Source: Paramoeba atlantica
Lineage: Eukaryota > Discosea
Direction: 5' to 3'
Assembly (NCBI GenBank): GCA_977017575.1
Contig: CDRNVI010000059.1
Coordinates: 1 to 64,000, forward strand
DNA: 64,000 nt
Under the pieces are notes generated by a model, which did not search any database, was not told where the DNA came from, and was given only the letters and a program-made list of their open reading frames with translations. The position numbers and the translations under genes are program-made. Shown piece by piece: positions 40,942 through 51,422 of the stretch (positions within the stretch are counted from its first letter, which is position 1; every line of letters begins with the position of its first letter).

Positions 40942-41028
40942 GTTAATTTACGGAATTAACATGCTCTCCAGCGCGTAAAAATATATTTTTAGTCGGTGTT
41001 ATAATATTGCAACGAGTAAACGCAGTTA

Positions 41029-41262
41029 TTACGGCGCATGTTGCAGTCTTGACAGGTCTAGTTGAGAAAATTCAGAGCACAGTAGAACGGCATCATCTTC
41101 GTCTGCATTTATTTCTTTCATCAGCAAAAAATATATGTGTTTGCAACGATTTCCTCGATGGCCGTCCAGGCAGGAGCATCGCGCTCCATCCTTTACAACA
41201 TAAATTGTATAAGTTCGTTCGGTGTCGCCTTCGGCTTGATACCTACCTGTATATTCCCCCAT
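41029..41262 (-). CDS. SWIM zinc-finger ORF fragment
   Basis: 77 minus-strand codons with YTIYVVKDGARCSCLDG and NRCKHIYFLLMKEI, the CxCx(n)CxH pattern of a SWIM finger. The upstream frame is not clear. SWIM fingers occur in MULE-type transposases and in ubiquitin-linked host proteins. Here it lies directly downstream of the LINE copy B, on the same strand. I cannot tell a captured host fragment from a transposon part. Confidence 0.45.
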   Translation of the reverse strand: MGEYTGRYQAEGDTERTYTIYVVKDGARCSCLDGHRGNRCKHIYFLLMKEINADEDDAVLLCSEFSQLDLSRLQHAP

Positions 41263-41277
41263 TTCGGTTTTGCCATA

Positions 41278-42299
41278 TCATCTTTTGAGTTTAATGCGTT
41301 CGTGCATGGCACGGCCAAGTCTTGTACAGGGCGCCCCTTCATCACTGTCGTTGCGGTGTTGATACACTATGAAGCTCCCTCTCAGAGCCTTCACGGTCAT
41401 ATTGAGTCGGCACTCAGCCACCAGCTCATCATCACCCATAAATAGAGAGTTGAGAGTTCGCCCAGCACTAATTATTTTCCCTCTCGCTCCGACTTCGAAA
41501 ACGAGTAGGAAAGTGCGGGACAAGAACGGAATTCCGTTGGGGTGAAGGCGTGACCGGTACCTCTGGACGAACGCGTAGCTACTAGCCTCTTTCCGGCTCT
41601 AGGACAGCCAGCGTGCGCGTGTCCTAGCGTCGGCGCTTTCATAGGCTCGCGAAAATTCCGCCACCGAAATCGCGTAACTTACAGTTACTGTATGTCCCTC
41701 TGATGGGGAACCCTCTTTAACGCCCAGTCCGGCAGCTCCTCGTCGACGCAATTCCCCGTTGCGTACAATCGGTGTGATGTAGGGGGAAATATGCCCAATA
41801 TATGCTGCAATATGGATTTCATCAATGCCCAAGGGAATAACTCCGGGAAGTGTCCGCCTACGAGCTTTAGGAACGTTGTTCTGCTAGCGTTGCTGAAGGC
41901 ATTGATGAAATCCACTTTGCAAAGGACGAAGTCGGGGTTATCGGTGTGGATGGCCATGGCGTGTCGGCAAGTGTGAATTATTCGTTCTGATCGGACTGGT
42001 AGCCCTCCGAACTGTAGCTCTCCGGATATTGCGCTTGTCTTGGTTTTAACTACGTTGCACGCGGTTTTGCTCACCAATCGACGAACAGTCTCCCCCGCAC
42101 CAGTAGGTCGGACGTCGTTTTCACCCTTTTCTAAGGCGCAAAGCCTAGCTCCGGCGAAATACGGTTGAACCTCTGGAGGAGCTTTGCCGGCGAGCAAGTG
42201 ATTCACGAGGTTTGTAATGGCCTTGATAGATTCCGTGCTGTTGTCTACGTGCGCTAAACGTGCGGCTTGGAGTTGTTCTGGTCGCAGGCCCATGGGCAT
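41278..42299 (-). pseudogene. LINE-type RT element, copy B (RT palm and C-terminal tail)
   Basis: From 42299: an RT-like region with GAGETVRRLVSKTACNVV, FGGLPVRSERIIHTCRHA and FVLCKVDFINAFSNASR (first catalytic Asp box), then a gap, then the linker DARTRARW (~41640). After that comes PNGIPFLSRTFLLVFEVGARGK and the tail to 41278. The YxDD box and the endonuclease are missing between RT start and tail, so the copy has an internal loss and frame shifts. The architecture fits non-LTR elements with a C-terminal restriction-like endonuclease. Compare copy A at 43440-44424. Confidence 0.65.
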
Positions 42300-42361
42300 T
42301 TGTTTTGCTTTTTAATTGAAGGGAGTAGTACTGAGTCTAATGTTCGTACCTACTTTTACAA

Positions 42362-42755
42362 CTTTCCCACACTCTCCACACCTACAACCCTTCACCCTAC
42401 TTCATTCCTTCCTTCCCCTATTTCCTTCCCCTCACCACACTCCCTTCCCTTCCCCCACTTACACCCCTTACTCCCTACCCCACAAACCGACTCATCCACA
42501 CGGGGACCGATGTGGTCCAGGACCTCCGCTCCCACCCCGTTCGCAGTGTTCGTAAATACTTCGGGATGGGAGACGTGGAGGCGACGAAACGAAAGAGGGA
42601 CATGGCGGGACGGACGCGGGGACAAGGGGAAACGACGCAGCTCATCGGTCTGGGCCTCTGCCCCCACCCCGCGAGCCAGTAGAGTATACTTTGGGTTGCT
42701 GGCACGGGGGTGGGGGACGCAAGAGAGGAAAACAACAGAACGACAGGCGCGCTGA
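42362..42755 (+). CDS. Possible small host gene or gene remnant
   Basis: A ~115-nt almost pure pyrimidine tract (42365-42480) precedes a GC-rich segment with base use like the host genes. From ATG 42510 an 81-codon basic frame reads MWSRTSAPTPFAVFVNTSG and ends RQAR. A second frame, without an ATG, reads VVQDLRSHPVRSVRKYFG and KRKRDMAGRTRGQGE, which looks more protein-like. No family recognised. It may be a frame-shifted remnant. Confidence 0.25.
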
Positions 42756-43439
42756 GAAGGAAGGACGAGGTGGGGGGATATGACGCAGGGGGGTGATGGG
42801 GCGAGACGCAGGGGGGTGCGAACAAGAGAGAGTGTATTTACGGGGGGTGCCCTCCTATGGTGGAGAAGATGGTGTATGGCAGAAAAGGAAAATAATTCAT
42901 TATTTCTTTATTTCTTTGGGGGAGTCGGGTTGTTCTATTCCAAGAGATATCATAAAATGAGCAATTCGCCAACCCAAAACTAGCCATAGAGTTTATCTCC
43001 TCTAAAGCCGAAACAAGAAACAATAAATTAGCAATAAAATGGTTATTCGCGAAGTTCCGGATCGAGTCTCTCGACCTCTCCTCGGCCTGACTTGGGAACC
43101 CTTCGCTTGTTGTACGGGAGGGCGTAGGCGCGGGCGTGTGCCGACAGCGGCACGGTCGCGAAACAGGATGCTGACCAACGGGGATGAACAAAGTTCCCTA
43201 CCCATGTCCTACCTCACTTGGAACACCTAGCCCGTGGGGGCTAGGCGTGAGCGTAGACCCCTGTCGGCATCGACCAGCGTCCGTACCGGAAGTTTCCCAC
43301 AAAAGTTACTCCTCCTGGCTATACCCCACGAGAGCTGAGTTGGTGTTTGCCGCGGGAAGGCGTAGTATAACGGCCAGATTTCGCAGGCGAGGAAATCGGT
43401 GGGTCTGGCGAGTGATCCACTACTTCTCTTTGTCATAGC

Positions 43440-44424
43440 CTAGGAGCGCTGAATCAGGGCCCACCGTCGTAGGGTGAGCATGGGGGCTTGGGATCTCATC
43501 AGGTTTACATTTAGGGATGTGAGGAACTGGTGTAGAGAATCCCCTTTCGCTAGAACATCCCCTGAGTTGGCATTGCATGCCCTACCTGCAGCAACCACCC
43601 TAAGAATCGACATTGCGCTAGGGCTCCACGAGCCGAACGATTCTACCAGCATAGCGGTAAACTTCATTCGCCCCGCTTCAGCCCCTTCTCCTTGTTTAAC
43701 CTTGTTGGCGGTCGCGTATTGCTCCGCAAACGACCCGCGCCGTCACCCAGTTAGTCCGCCGTCACGGACTGTGTCCGTATATTTTCGTTGCTGGACATGA
43801 GTGACAGCGAAGTCGAGTACGAGGGCCTTACCGCGACCGAAACTTCGAATGAAGACGTCACCAGGTCTGGTGAGTGCGCCCCCCGGATCTGTGTTCCCCA
43901 AACTGGCTTCTCGTTGAGGGGCAAGCCCGACCTTTGAGCATTCCGATGAGAATTGGGATACCAAGGCATTGTGCCGAGCAGTGATCCCGTGCCCGCATTT
44001 GCATGCCAGTGCGTGTTCACCCCCTGGGCCTAGGGGCTGTTTGCACTTTTCCATAGGACAGGGATGGAGGTCCGGATAGATGGTTTCCCCCAGCCACCAA
44101 CTGACTAACATGCGAAACTCCATGGGGGCGTACGCAAAGCCGTTCTTTATATTTGGACGGCAACACGAAAGCCCACTCCGACGCCCCTTCTCCCGTTTCC
44201 GAGCTCCACCGAGCCCTCGTGCTTGGGTCAGCGTGCGCGAGTGCGTGTTCGAATGCGTGGGACGAAATGGCATGACTCAGGTTCCGTTGCCGACGTATGA
44301 CTAATTTGGTGTCTATTTCTTGGGTCTCATTGGTTTGAAAGGGCTGGTGCTCTGACACGACCGAGCTTTGTAGAATTTTTCCCGCTTCATTATCAATGAT
44401 ACTCTTCGCTGCGCGTTTGTTCAT
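43440..44424 (-). pseudogene. LINE-type RT element, copy A (linker and endonuclease)
   Basis: Minus strand from 44424: SHAISSHAFEHALAHADPST with linker TRARWSSETGEGASEW, then MEFRMLVSWWLGE, a zinc-binding CPMEKCKQPLGPGG with HALACKCGHG and ARHNALVSQ, then RPGDVFIRSFGRGKALVLDFAVTH. The last part is the PD/D-xK-like pattern of a restriction-like endonuclease. It continues in broken frames to ~43440. The linker is homologous to DARTRARW of copy B, so the two are separate insertions. Frames change at about 44150 and 43740. Confidence 0.7.
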
Positions 44425-45200
44425 CGATCACTGCCTCTTCGAAATCTTTGGCGTCCGTTGGATCCCAAAAGTCTTTCTCCGCTGCGAATGCGACTGAGAA
44501 CACATAAGCGGAGGCAGAATGCTCTTCAGCTGAACGGGGTTCCTATCCACCAAACCGTTTGCCTCTCCGTGTTTGTCCCTGTACTGCGTCGCCGAGTGGC
44601 CCGAAAAAGTGTGCGATAGCGTCTTGTGCGATAGCGTCATCGACACGTCGACAGAGATCCTGGAGCTCCGGCATTGAGGTAGTACAAAGTGAGTAAACCA
44701 TCTGACAGAAGCCTGTGCAGTGCTGAAGAAGTGAAAGGGCCACCTAGGGGTCCTCGACGTTGGTTATGCCTTTCAGCGAGTCCTCTGCGACCTTCAGGGC
44801 TTGGTACCAGAGCAGAAGGCAGTCTCCTCCTCTCCATGGAGCCAGAGCTCCATGCACTTTTCTACTTATGCATCACCGAACCCGCGCCGAACCCGCGACC
44901 CGTAGCCCCTCATATGGGGAGCACGATGTGTGCCCTTTACGACCGCCACGGTAAGGAGCCGGGAGAACGCACTTTGGAAGCATCGCGAGGAGGGGCCAGA
45001 TCTGTACTGTGTTTTCTTTGACAACGGATACCAATGCTTCAGTCAAAATCCTGGCCCACAAGAATCTGAAGCAACGGAGAACGTCCTTGCAGGTGCTTAA
45101 AGGAAGTGCACAAATTGAGCTAAGTAAATCACCTGGATGCTCTTCATTTAAACTGAAAACGGAGGCCTATGTACACTCCTTTTCGATTTCAAAAGAAAGA
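44425..45200. other. Probable 5' part of LINE copy A and unassigned DNA
   Basis: Minus-strand scraps (LQHCTGFCQMVYSL, LVDRNPVQLKSIL) look like further upstream LINE coding remnants but no domain is readable. No host gene seen. Confidence 0.3.
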
Positions 45201-45203
45201 TTA

Positions 45204-45458
45204 TTATTCCTCATAGTCGGAGGCGCAGCTATCGGAACTAAGTTCGTCGAAGTCCTCGTGGGGAAGTCCGTAACTGTCCTGAATGCATTTCAAGATATTT
45301 ACGAAGCGGCTCTGCCACGATTGCTCCCGACCATTGTGAGTATCTCCATGCTTCACACACTGCAGCGCAACGTTGCGCTGCAACTCCAGCGTTGTGGCAC
45401 CAAAATTATAGTGCTGTAATCTTACCCAATATTTTATAGTACTACGCTGTAGTACCAC
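45204..45458 (-). CDS. Small acidic-tailed ORF
   Basis: 84 codons; a helical segment (SRFVNILKCIQDSYGLPHED) ends in FDELSSDSCASDYEE. Similar in design to the small ORF of the IS30-type element (ending EEDESSDSE). It lies just downstream of the second Merlin-type transposase on the same strand. Function unknown. Confidence 0.3.
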   Translation of the reverse strand: MVLQRSTIKYWVRLQHYNFGATTLELQRNVALQCVKHGDTHNGREQSWQSRFVNILKCIQDSYGLPHEDFDELSSDSCASDYEE

Positions 45459-45461
45459 GGA

Positions 45462-46255
45462 TCAGGAACTGGCAAGATGGCGGATGATGAAGCCATGGAG
45501 GGTAGGCATATCACGACGCTTCACCAGTTTCCAATGGGTCCGCCCCGTTTTAACAGTCCCACGTGATTCCGTGACAGTTGCAAACCACCATCCCCTTTTT
45601 GTGCGGCCTACGCCCCCCAATGTATTTCCTTTTGCCCATGAACGTCCCATCGATTTGCATGCGACTAAATTCGTACTCTGCCGTTGGTTCTTGGCGAAGC
45701 GCAGCATCTGCAAGAGAGCGTAAGAAGTCCTGGACAACCTTCCGATCGAGCCCACGGTTGCGGGTGATTTGCCCTGTGCACATGTTCTTTGCAATGTCCA
45801 CCCATACGAGCAAGACATGCCCCGGGGTAAGATGTGTGCGCGTCCACTTGCATTTCTTAATCCGGCAACGATTTACATTTCCAGGCTCTCGATAAGTACT
45901 AATCATAAGACGGGGGTCGCCAGGAACTTCCGACATGAAACCAATACCATGCAAGTGACAGGTCGTCGGACGAAACATGTCGTGACTCCGCATCGAATCT
46001 TCGGCATCGCGACCTTGCGGAATATCCCTTACACTGCGCCATCGAGAAACACAATTAAAAGCTAGACAGCCAGTACACAAAGGATGAACAGGTCTCATGC
46101 GCCAATTTGAAGAGTCAATTTGCGTATCCTAGGGAGAAGGAAGTTCGCGGCGACCAGTTGAAGGTTCCTGGTAAGTAGCGTTTTCAAGTAGAGCCATAAA
46201 TCGTGCGAACATTCGTTCGTTGCGGTCAGCATCGTGGTCCTGACTACCTTGATCC
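45462..46255 (-). pseudogene. Second Merlin-type transposase (different lineage)
   Basis: Minus strand. A likely start at 46255 (MDQGSQDHDADRNERMFAR) is followed by an in-frame TAG near 46130, then a 182-codon frame: CTGCLAFNC, CRIKKCKWTRT, WVDIAKNMCTGQITRNRG, FLRSLADAAL and YEFSRMQIDGTFMGKRKY. The Cys pairs, the helical segment and the IDxxF-type first catalytic Asp fit Merlin/IS1595. A frame change near 45560 leads to WKLVKRRDMPTL. The second half of the catalytic domain is absent. It is clearly different in sequence from copies A and B. Confidence 0.6.
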
Positions 46256-46349
46256 ATAGAATAAAAAGGTAAAGAGTTAGAAAAGAGAGAAGGGCTTCTT
46301 GGACTAAAGTTTAGGATTTAGGATTAAAGTTTGGATTGCTCTAAAATTT

Positions 46350-46440
46350 ATAATGTGACCCCCCTTTAATACGGACCCCCCTGATCCCTCCCCCCTTTAA
46401 TACGATTTTTTTTGAACTTTTTTGGAAAGAAATTGGAAAA
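46350..46440. repeat. Solo end of a Tc1-type family
   Basis: gtgaccccccctttaata-type motif occurs twice within 60 bp and matches the end of the element at 49581. No partner end nearby. Confidence 0.5.
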
Positions 46441-47079
46441 AGTTTCGATTTTCATTTTTTCATTTTTAAGATTTTCATTGTTCGGGAGCACGACTCAAAG
46501 GGTTGTTTGTCAGCCGAGTGATCGCTTTTGCCCCAAGTCCGTTCTCCGTTGAGATCTGTAGCCGGCTACAGAAGTGGTACCGTATAAGACTTTAAAAACC
46601 TGGTTTGCGGTGCTCGCATGTGCGGCCGTCAGAAGAGGTTCCAAAAAATATGTTGGGTAATATGCAGTATAAATGTAGGTTGAAAGTGAAATTTTTCAAT
46701 CTTTTTATTGTAAGGTCATTGATGAAGTTCAAGTACATTGGAATACAAGCACTACTCCAGCCTACACTACTATTATACAGGGGGGGTCACCAATTTCCGG
46801 GGGGGGGTCTAAAATTTATGTCGTGTGAGCTTTTGACCTAATTCCTTCGGTATTCAACAGATCTCAAAATTCTATGCTGTTTTGCGCTATAAAACGTATC
46901 ACAAAAAAACATATGACTATATGAGAAATTTTTAAGGAAAAATAGGGTCAAAATAGTGCAAAATATTCGAAATATTACGAAAATTCATAATTTATGCTGT
47001 ATAATTGTTGATATAAAGAGAGATTCAGTCTACAAGTGCAACAAACTATTACGAAATGGATTCTTTAACTGGGTTAAAA

Positions 47080-47404
47080 GAAAAGCGTCGGCTACTGTAA
47101 TTATGGACAATGCCCCCGGCCATGGTCATGCCCGCCGAGTCGGACGTGACATGGGAATTGAAATCCCCGACTGGCCGGCCAAGTCAAAGTTCTAAATCTT
47201 ATTGAAAATTTATGGAGTATGATGGATCATCATATTAAGTTTCATCTTCGACCCACTAATCGTACGGAATTACAAGTATCGATAAGTAAAGCTTTAGATT
47301 ATCTTTTAAAGGATATGAAGGCAGCGTATGAAAACGCTTTGAAAAGTTTTCCGTCCCGAATTAGGCTTCTTAGAGAAAAAAATGGAGGTTCAATACTAAA
47401 ATAG
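47080..47404 (+). pseudogene. Tc1-type transposase remnant inside the outer element
   Basis: Reads VIMDNAPGHGHARRVGRDMG and IEIPDWPAKS, then after a one-base shift NLIENLWSMMDHHIK and a basic tail ending GGSILK. It holds the second and third catalytic acidic positions; the first is missing. Belongs to the 46776-48404 element. Confidence 0.75.
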
Positions 47405-47461
47405 TTCGTCCAAAAAAATCTGCAAATACTTGAAAATCTCAAGAATGTCAAGAATTTTTCT

Positions 47462-48271
47462 TATAAGCCCCCCACAGCGAATAAGTCACCCCCCTCTTTT
47501 TTTTGTACAACGAGGCTTAGTTGGGTTGCGGCACCACTTTTTCGTTCAAAATTTTGAGATCTGCACGTTCCCGCTGTTTTTAGACCTCTTCACAGATAAC
47601 AAATTAAAATTCATTTTTTTAATGACGTTTTTACATAGTCATGCCAATATTACCCGAAAAATCTCATGTTCCTCGACCAGGGGGGGAGAAGGCGGTCAAC
47701 ATGAAAATGGTGTCACAGATCTTCACTAGGGGAACGAGATCTCTCGATTGCAACAAAAATGATCAAAAACAGATAACAAGCATTCAATTTGTCACGTGGT
47801 GGAATATTTGTCTTTGACTGGTTCTTTCTTGAAACGGTGATAAATCAACTCTTTTAAGCTGTCCCCTTTACTTTTTGCTTGAAGGGGCCTAAGGGGGTTA
47901 AGATATCATTTTCTCGTTCAAAATTCTGAGATCTACACTTTCCCACCATTTTTAAAAATAGCGGCAAAGATCTTTGCTAGGAGAACGAGATCTCTTGTTC
48001 GCAACAAAAATCAGCAAAAACGGACAAAAATAATTGAATTTCTCATGGGAGGAGAATATTTATTTTGTTAAAGTGTGAGAAATTGGCCTCTTGAAAAATG
48101 TGAAGAGAGTGCTAATCCATCTATCGGATGCACGCATTTGAGAGCCTTGGTTCCATGCTATAACGCGCAAAGTCTTTGTGTTGGGAACAGCAAAATGCAA
48201 CAAAAATGAGCTCAAACGGACACTTGGCTGAAAAGTTAGAGGGGGGTGATTTTCGCTGTGGGGGGTTTATA
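47462..48271. mobile_element. Inner non-autonomous element (copy 2 of the 8124-9066 family)
   Basis: Ends tataagccccccacagcgaa and complement of tataaaccccccacagcgaa. The body (for example tgcggcaccactttttcg, ctcatgttcctcgaccaggg) is the reverse complement of 8124-9066, with scattered differences and about 130 bp less. Nested in the outer element. Confidence 0.88.
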
Positions 48272-48989
48272 ATTTTTAAAATGGGTTTTTATACCGCAAA
48301 ACAGCTTAGAATTTCGAGATCTGTTGAATACCGAAGGAATTAGGTCAAAAGCTCACACGACACAAATTTTAGACCCCCGCGGAAATTGGTGACCCCCCCC
48401 TGTATACTACTGCGTTATCCTCTGATTCCCTTTTGTAAAAACACTAAAAATTGTTGAAACATTTGAACACTTTTTTTAGTTACTGTAGGTTGTTAGTGCG
48501 CGAAGAAGGAAGAAGGGAACGGACTACCTGTTCAATGAATTTTCATCGAACGCCCCCCCTCGACGAGAACTCGTCCTTCGATGCTGTCCTCGAAAAAGAA
48601 CTCGTCCTCCGAATGCTGTCCTTCGATGAGTAGCTGTAGTCATAATAATATTATTATTGGCCAACACGATAGGAAAATGTTTTTTTACAGTACGAAAATG
48701 TTGCCAAGCTTTTAATCGCGTCACAGTACGATACATCTTTTTCAAACTTTGACCGGTGCTGTACAACGCACATAACCGTGAGTATGTGCTGCTGCTCAGT
48801 GTGAATAACTATAATAACAAAGATCCGCCTGAATGAAAAGGCTACTTTGTTGAAAACGCTTGAAAATATATAAAGTCTCTTGTGACAATGACCCTTTAGT
48901 ACTAATATAATGTCAAGTTGACGACGTCTCGTATTTCGTCTGTTCATCGGTCTTCCTGCCCCTTTCTTATGTGTGTACATTTTTATAAA

Positions 48990-49172
48990 TACTGCCCCCC
49001 CTCCCCTTAAGCGCACCCTGTCAGACCCCCCCGTTCAAGCGCACATAGAGTTGAGGTGCGGACTCCGGCGCCGCGAAGCCGCGCCAATTTTTTTTTTACG
49101 TATTGATTCAGACCCCCCGTTTAAGCGCACTTTTCACGGAAAACGAGGTGCGCTTAAAAGGGGGGGACAGTA
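48990..49172. mobile_element. 183-bp inverted-repeat MITE
   Basis: Ends tactgccccccctccccttaagcgcacc-like (first 20: tactgccccccctcccctta) and the complement ggtgcgcttaaaagggg...cagta, bordered by TA. An internal copy of the motif (ccccgtttaagcgcac) lies in the right arm. No ORF. Confidence 0.8.
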
Positions 49173-49580
49173 ACTTCCAGTATCTGAGTACCGGCGTTGT
49201 GGGGTTCCCAACCAGCTGAATGTGTTGATAGGACCCTACGTCTTCCGGGCACCAGTAACGGTACCAAGCACGTCGCCCTGGAGAATTCCTATTTCATTTC
49301 GGAAAGAATCCGTATGGCCGTACGGTGTTCGGACTATGCCTTGTAAATTGGAGCACAATGACGTTTTTCACTGTTAAGTTAAGAGTCCGAGGGGTACCTC
49401 CTCGTGGGACCCCCTCGTGGTCTTTCCTGGCGCTGCTATCTTACCGATAGTACAGACGCTGACTTTCATTAAAGAAAAAAAGGAAACCGGCAAAATTGAA
49501 ATAGAAGAAGAGAAATATATGCGGATTTAGAGTCCAAATGTCCAAAGAGCGTGTGTGTCGACTTACATCTAAAATGGCAT

Positions 49581-50050
49581 ACTGTGACCCCCCCTTTAAT
49601 ATGGACAGGGGGTATCCCCCCCTTTATTATGGACAAATCCGACCGGGCGCCGCGGAGCGGCGCCATATTTTTTTTTGCCACTTTTTTTTTCGTCTTTTTT
49701 TCTGTTTTTTAGGGTATGTGTAGCTAGGTAATTTTGTCAGCTTTCACATCACACAAAGGAGAAAACACCGTCCTATCAATCACTTTTTGTGGCAATCTAC
49801 ACCGCTCGTTTTTTACACAGCGTATGAAAGAAGGCTTATCCGACGGAGCAAGTTCGTCCACGGCCACCTGGACCATGTACCATACATTTTGTATGGGGGA
49901 AAGATCTGGTGAATTGGGAGGCCAATTTTTTAAAATTTCTTTCATTCGGCTTTTAAGAAAGAAAAACGTACCTTTTGGACGACTCGAGACCCTCGTCTTC
50001 GGAAGCAAACCCCATTTTGCCGCATATGCTTTTTTCAACAGGAAGTGTGG
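49581..50050 (-). pseudogene. Tc1-type element fragment
   Basis: Left end ctgtgaccccccctttaata is an element terminus. The minus-strand frame to its right reads ILKNWPPNSPDLSPIQNVW and MVQVAVDELAPSDKPSF, ending VIDRTVFSPLCDVKADK. The element's other half is missing: beyond 50050 the sequence changes into the core array. Scraps of the same family lie at 57130-57210 and 57974-58015. Confidence 0.75.
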
Positions 50051-50061
50051 GATAGGCGTTA

Positions 50062-50270
50062 GCACATTTATAATGCATATTAACTGCACGTTTATAATGC
50101 ATACTAAGCGGCACATTCAAATGCATATAGCACATTCACATGCATAACAGCACATTCACATGCATAATGCACATTCACATGCATATTAAGCGGCACATTC
50201 ACATGCATAAATCTGGCACATTCACATGCATAGAGCACATTCACATGCATAACAGCACATTCACATGCAT
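50062..50270 (+). repeat. Array of gcacattcacatgcat cores, forward
   Basis: About ten 16-17 bp cores with spacers of 2-8 nt (aaca, aat, attaagcg, aaatctg, aga). The first cores vary in the middle (gcacatttataatgcat, gcacattcaaatgcat); later ones are identical. The array replaces the 5' half of the Tc1 relic and runs into the composite repeat. Confidence 0.95.
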
Positions 50271-50893
50271 AAAATTTTAGGCACGGATTTTAACTTTTTC
50301 GAAAAGTTGGTGCGGGGTGCTATGGAAGCTCACCTTTGCTCCCGGTGAGGCCCCGGAGTTGCGAGAGGCCTCCATACCCCACAACTACCACCTTCCCCCC
50401 CTATTTAGCGGGGGACCACTCGCACACTGATAATGCATAAAACTCGCACACTGATAATGCATAAAACTCGCACACTGATAATGCATATTGGCACACTGAT
50501 AATGCATATTGATAATGCATATGTGAATGTGCTAATATGCATCTGAATGTGCTATATGCATTATCAATGTGCTATATGCAATATCAGTGTGCTATATGCA
50601 TTATCAGTGTGCTATATGCATTATCAATGTGCCGCCTAGTATGCATTATCAATGTGCCGCCTAGTATGCATTATCAATGTGCGGGCGCCTTCTGGACCTC
50701 TTTGCGAAAATCATTTCGCCAAGTCGGATCTCCGTAGAAGTTTACTGGGAGCGCCCGTGCGGGAGCCACCCCCCTAAGTAAGAACTAAGTAAGAAACTAG
50801 CGCGACCCCCGCTAAATAGGGGGGGAAGGTGGTAGTTGTTTGGGGGGAAATGAGAGGCCGAACGCACGGAGGGGCCGGCCGGGCCAATGAGCC
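50256..50893. repeat. Composite repeat, copy 2, split arm of the IS30-type element
   Basis: The left half of the 190-bp arm (50338-50416) ends at tatttagcggggg, the apex of the arm hairpin. Cored arrays follow: forward gcacactgataatgcat (50420-50500), inverted tgcattatcaatgtgc (50520-50682). Then comes the gcgggcgccttctggacctc tail. At 50800-50893 the other half of the arm resumes (gcgcgacccccgctaaatag ... ggaggggccggccgggcca). The first 530 bp match 26420-26935 almost base for base. Confidence 0.85.
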
Positions 50894-50954
50894 AATAATA
50901 TCTACACGTTTTTTGAATTTTGTGATTAAAAGGGAAGGATCAACAAAATTGAGA

Positions 50955-51285
50955 AATATGCATGTGAATGTGCTTTATGCATGCGAATGTGCTATATGCA
51001 TTTGAATGTGCTGTTATGCATTTGAATGTGCTGTTATGCATTTGAATGTGCTGTTATGCATTTGAATGTGCTGTTATGCATGTGAATGTGCCGCTTAGTA
51101 TGCATTATCAATGTGCAGTAAATATGCATTTGTATGTGCTATATGCATGTGAATGTGCTGTTATGCATGTGAATGTGCTGTTATGCACCTGAATGTGCTA
51201 TATGCATGTGAATGTGCTAATATGCATCTGAATGTGCTATATGCATTATAAATGTGCCGCTTAGTATGCATTATAAATGTGCGGG
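50955..51285 (-). repeat. Array of gcacattcacatgcat cores, inverted
   Basis: About 16 cores in the orientation atgcatgtgaatgtgc, mirror to the forward array at 50062-50270. Together the two arrays bracket the composite repeat symmetrically. Confidence 0.95.
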
Positions 51286-51422
51286 CGGCATACGCAAGAC
51301 CGTAGAGGAAGGAGGAGGCGCAAGGCCAAAAGCAGAAGGTGGAGCCTTTTTGCCACAGCGACGACGACTTCCTCGCGTGGGAAGCTCTAAGGAGTCCTAG
51401 AGAACATGTTTTTACTGCGTAG

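Larger units (their letters stand above)
46776..48404. mobile_element. Outer Tc1-type element with ~118-bp inverted ends
   Basis: Left end tacagggggggtcaccaatt and right end with its near-perfect complement, matching for about 118 bp (through gacctaattccttcggtatt), both set at TA. It contains a transposase remnant (47080-47404) and, inserted 3' of that, the unrelated element at 47462-48271. Removing the inner one leaves about 820 bp. Confidence 0.88.

Noticed and set aside
43002-43440. Possible structured RNA or ribozyme in GC-rich DNA
   Set aside because: Short hairpins such as cctagcccgtgggggctagg are visible, but I could not fit a known ribozyme or rRNA core by eye.
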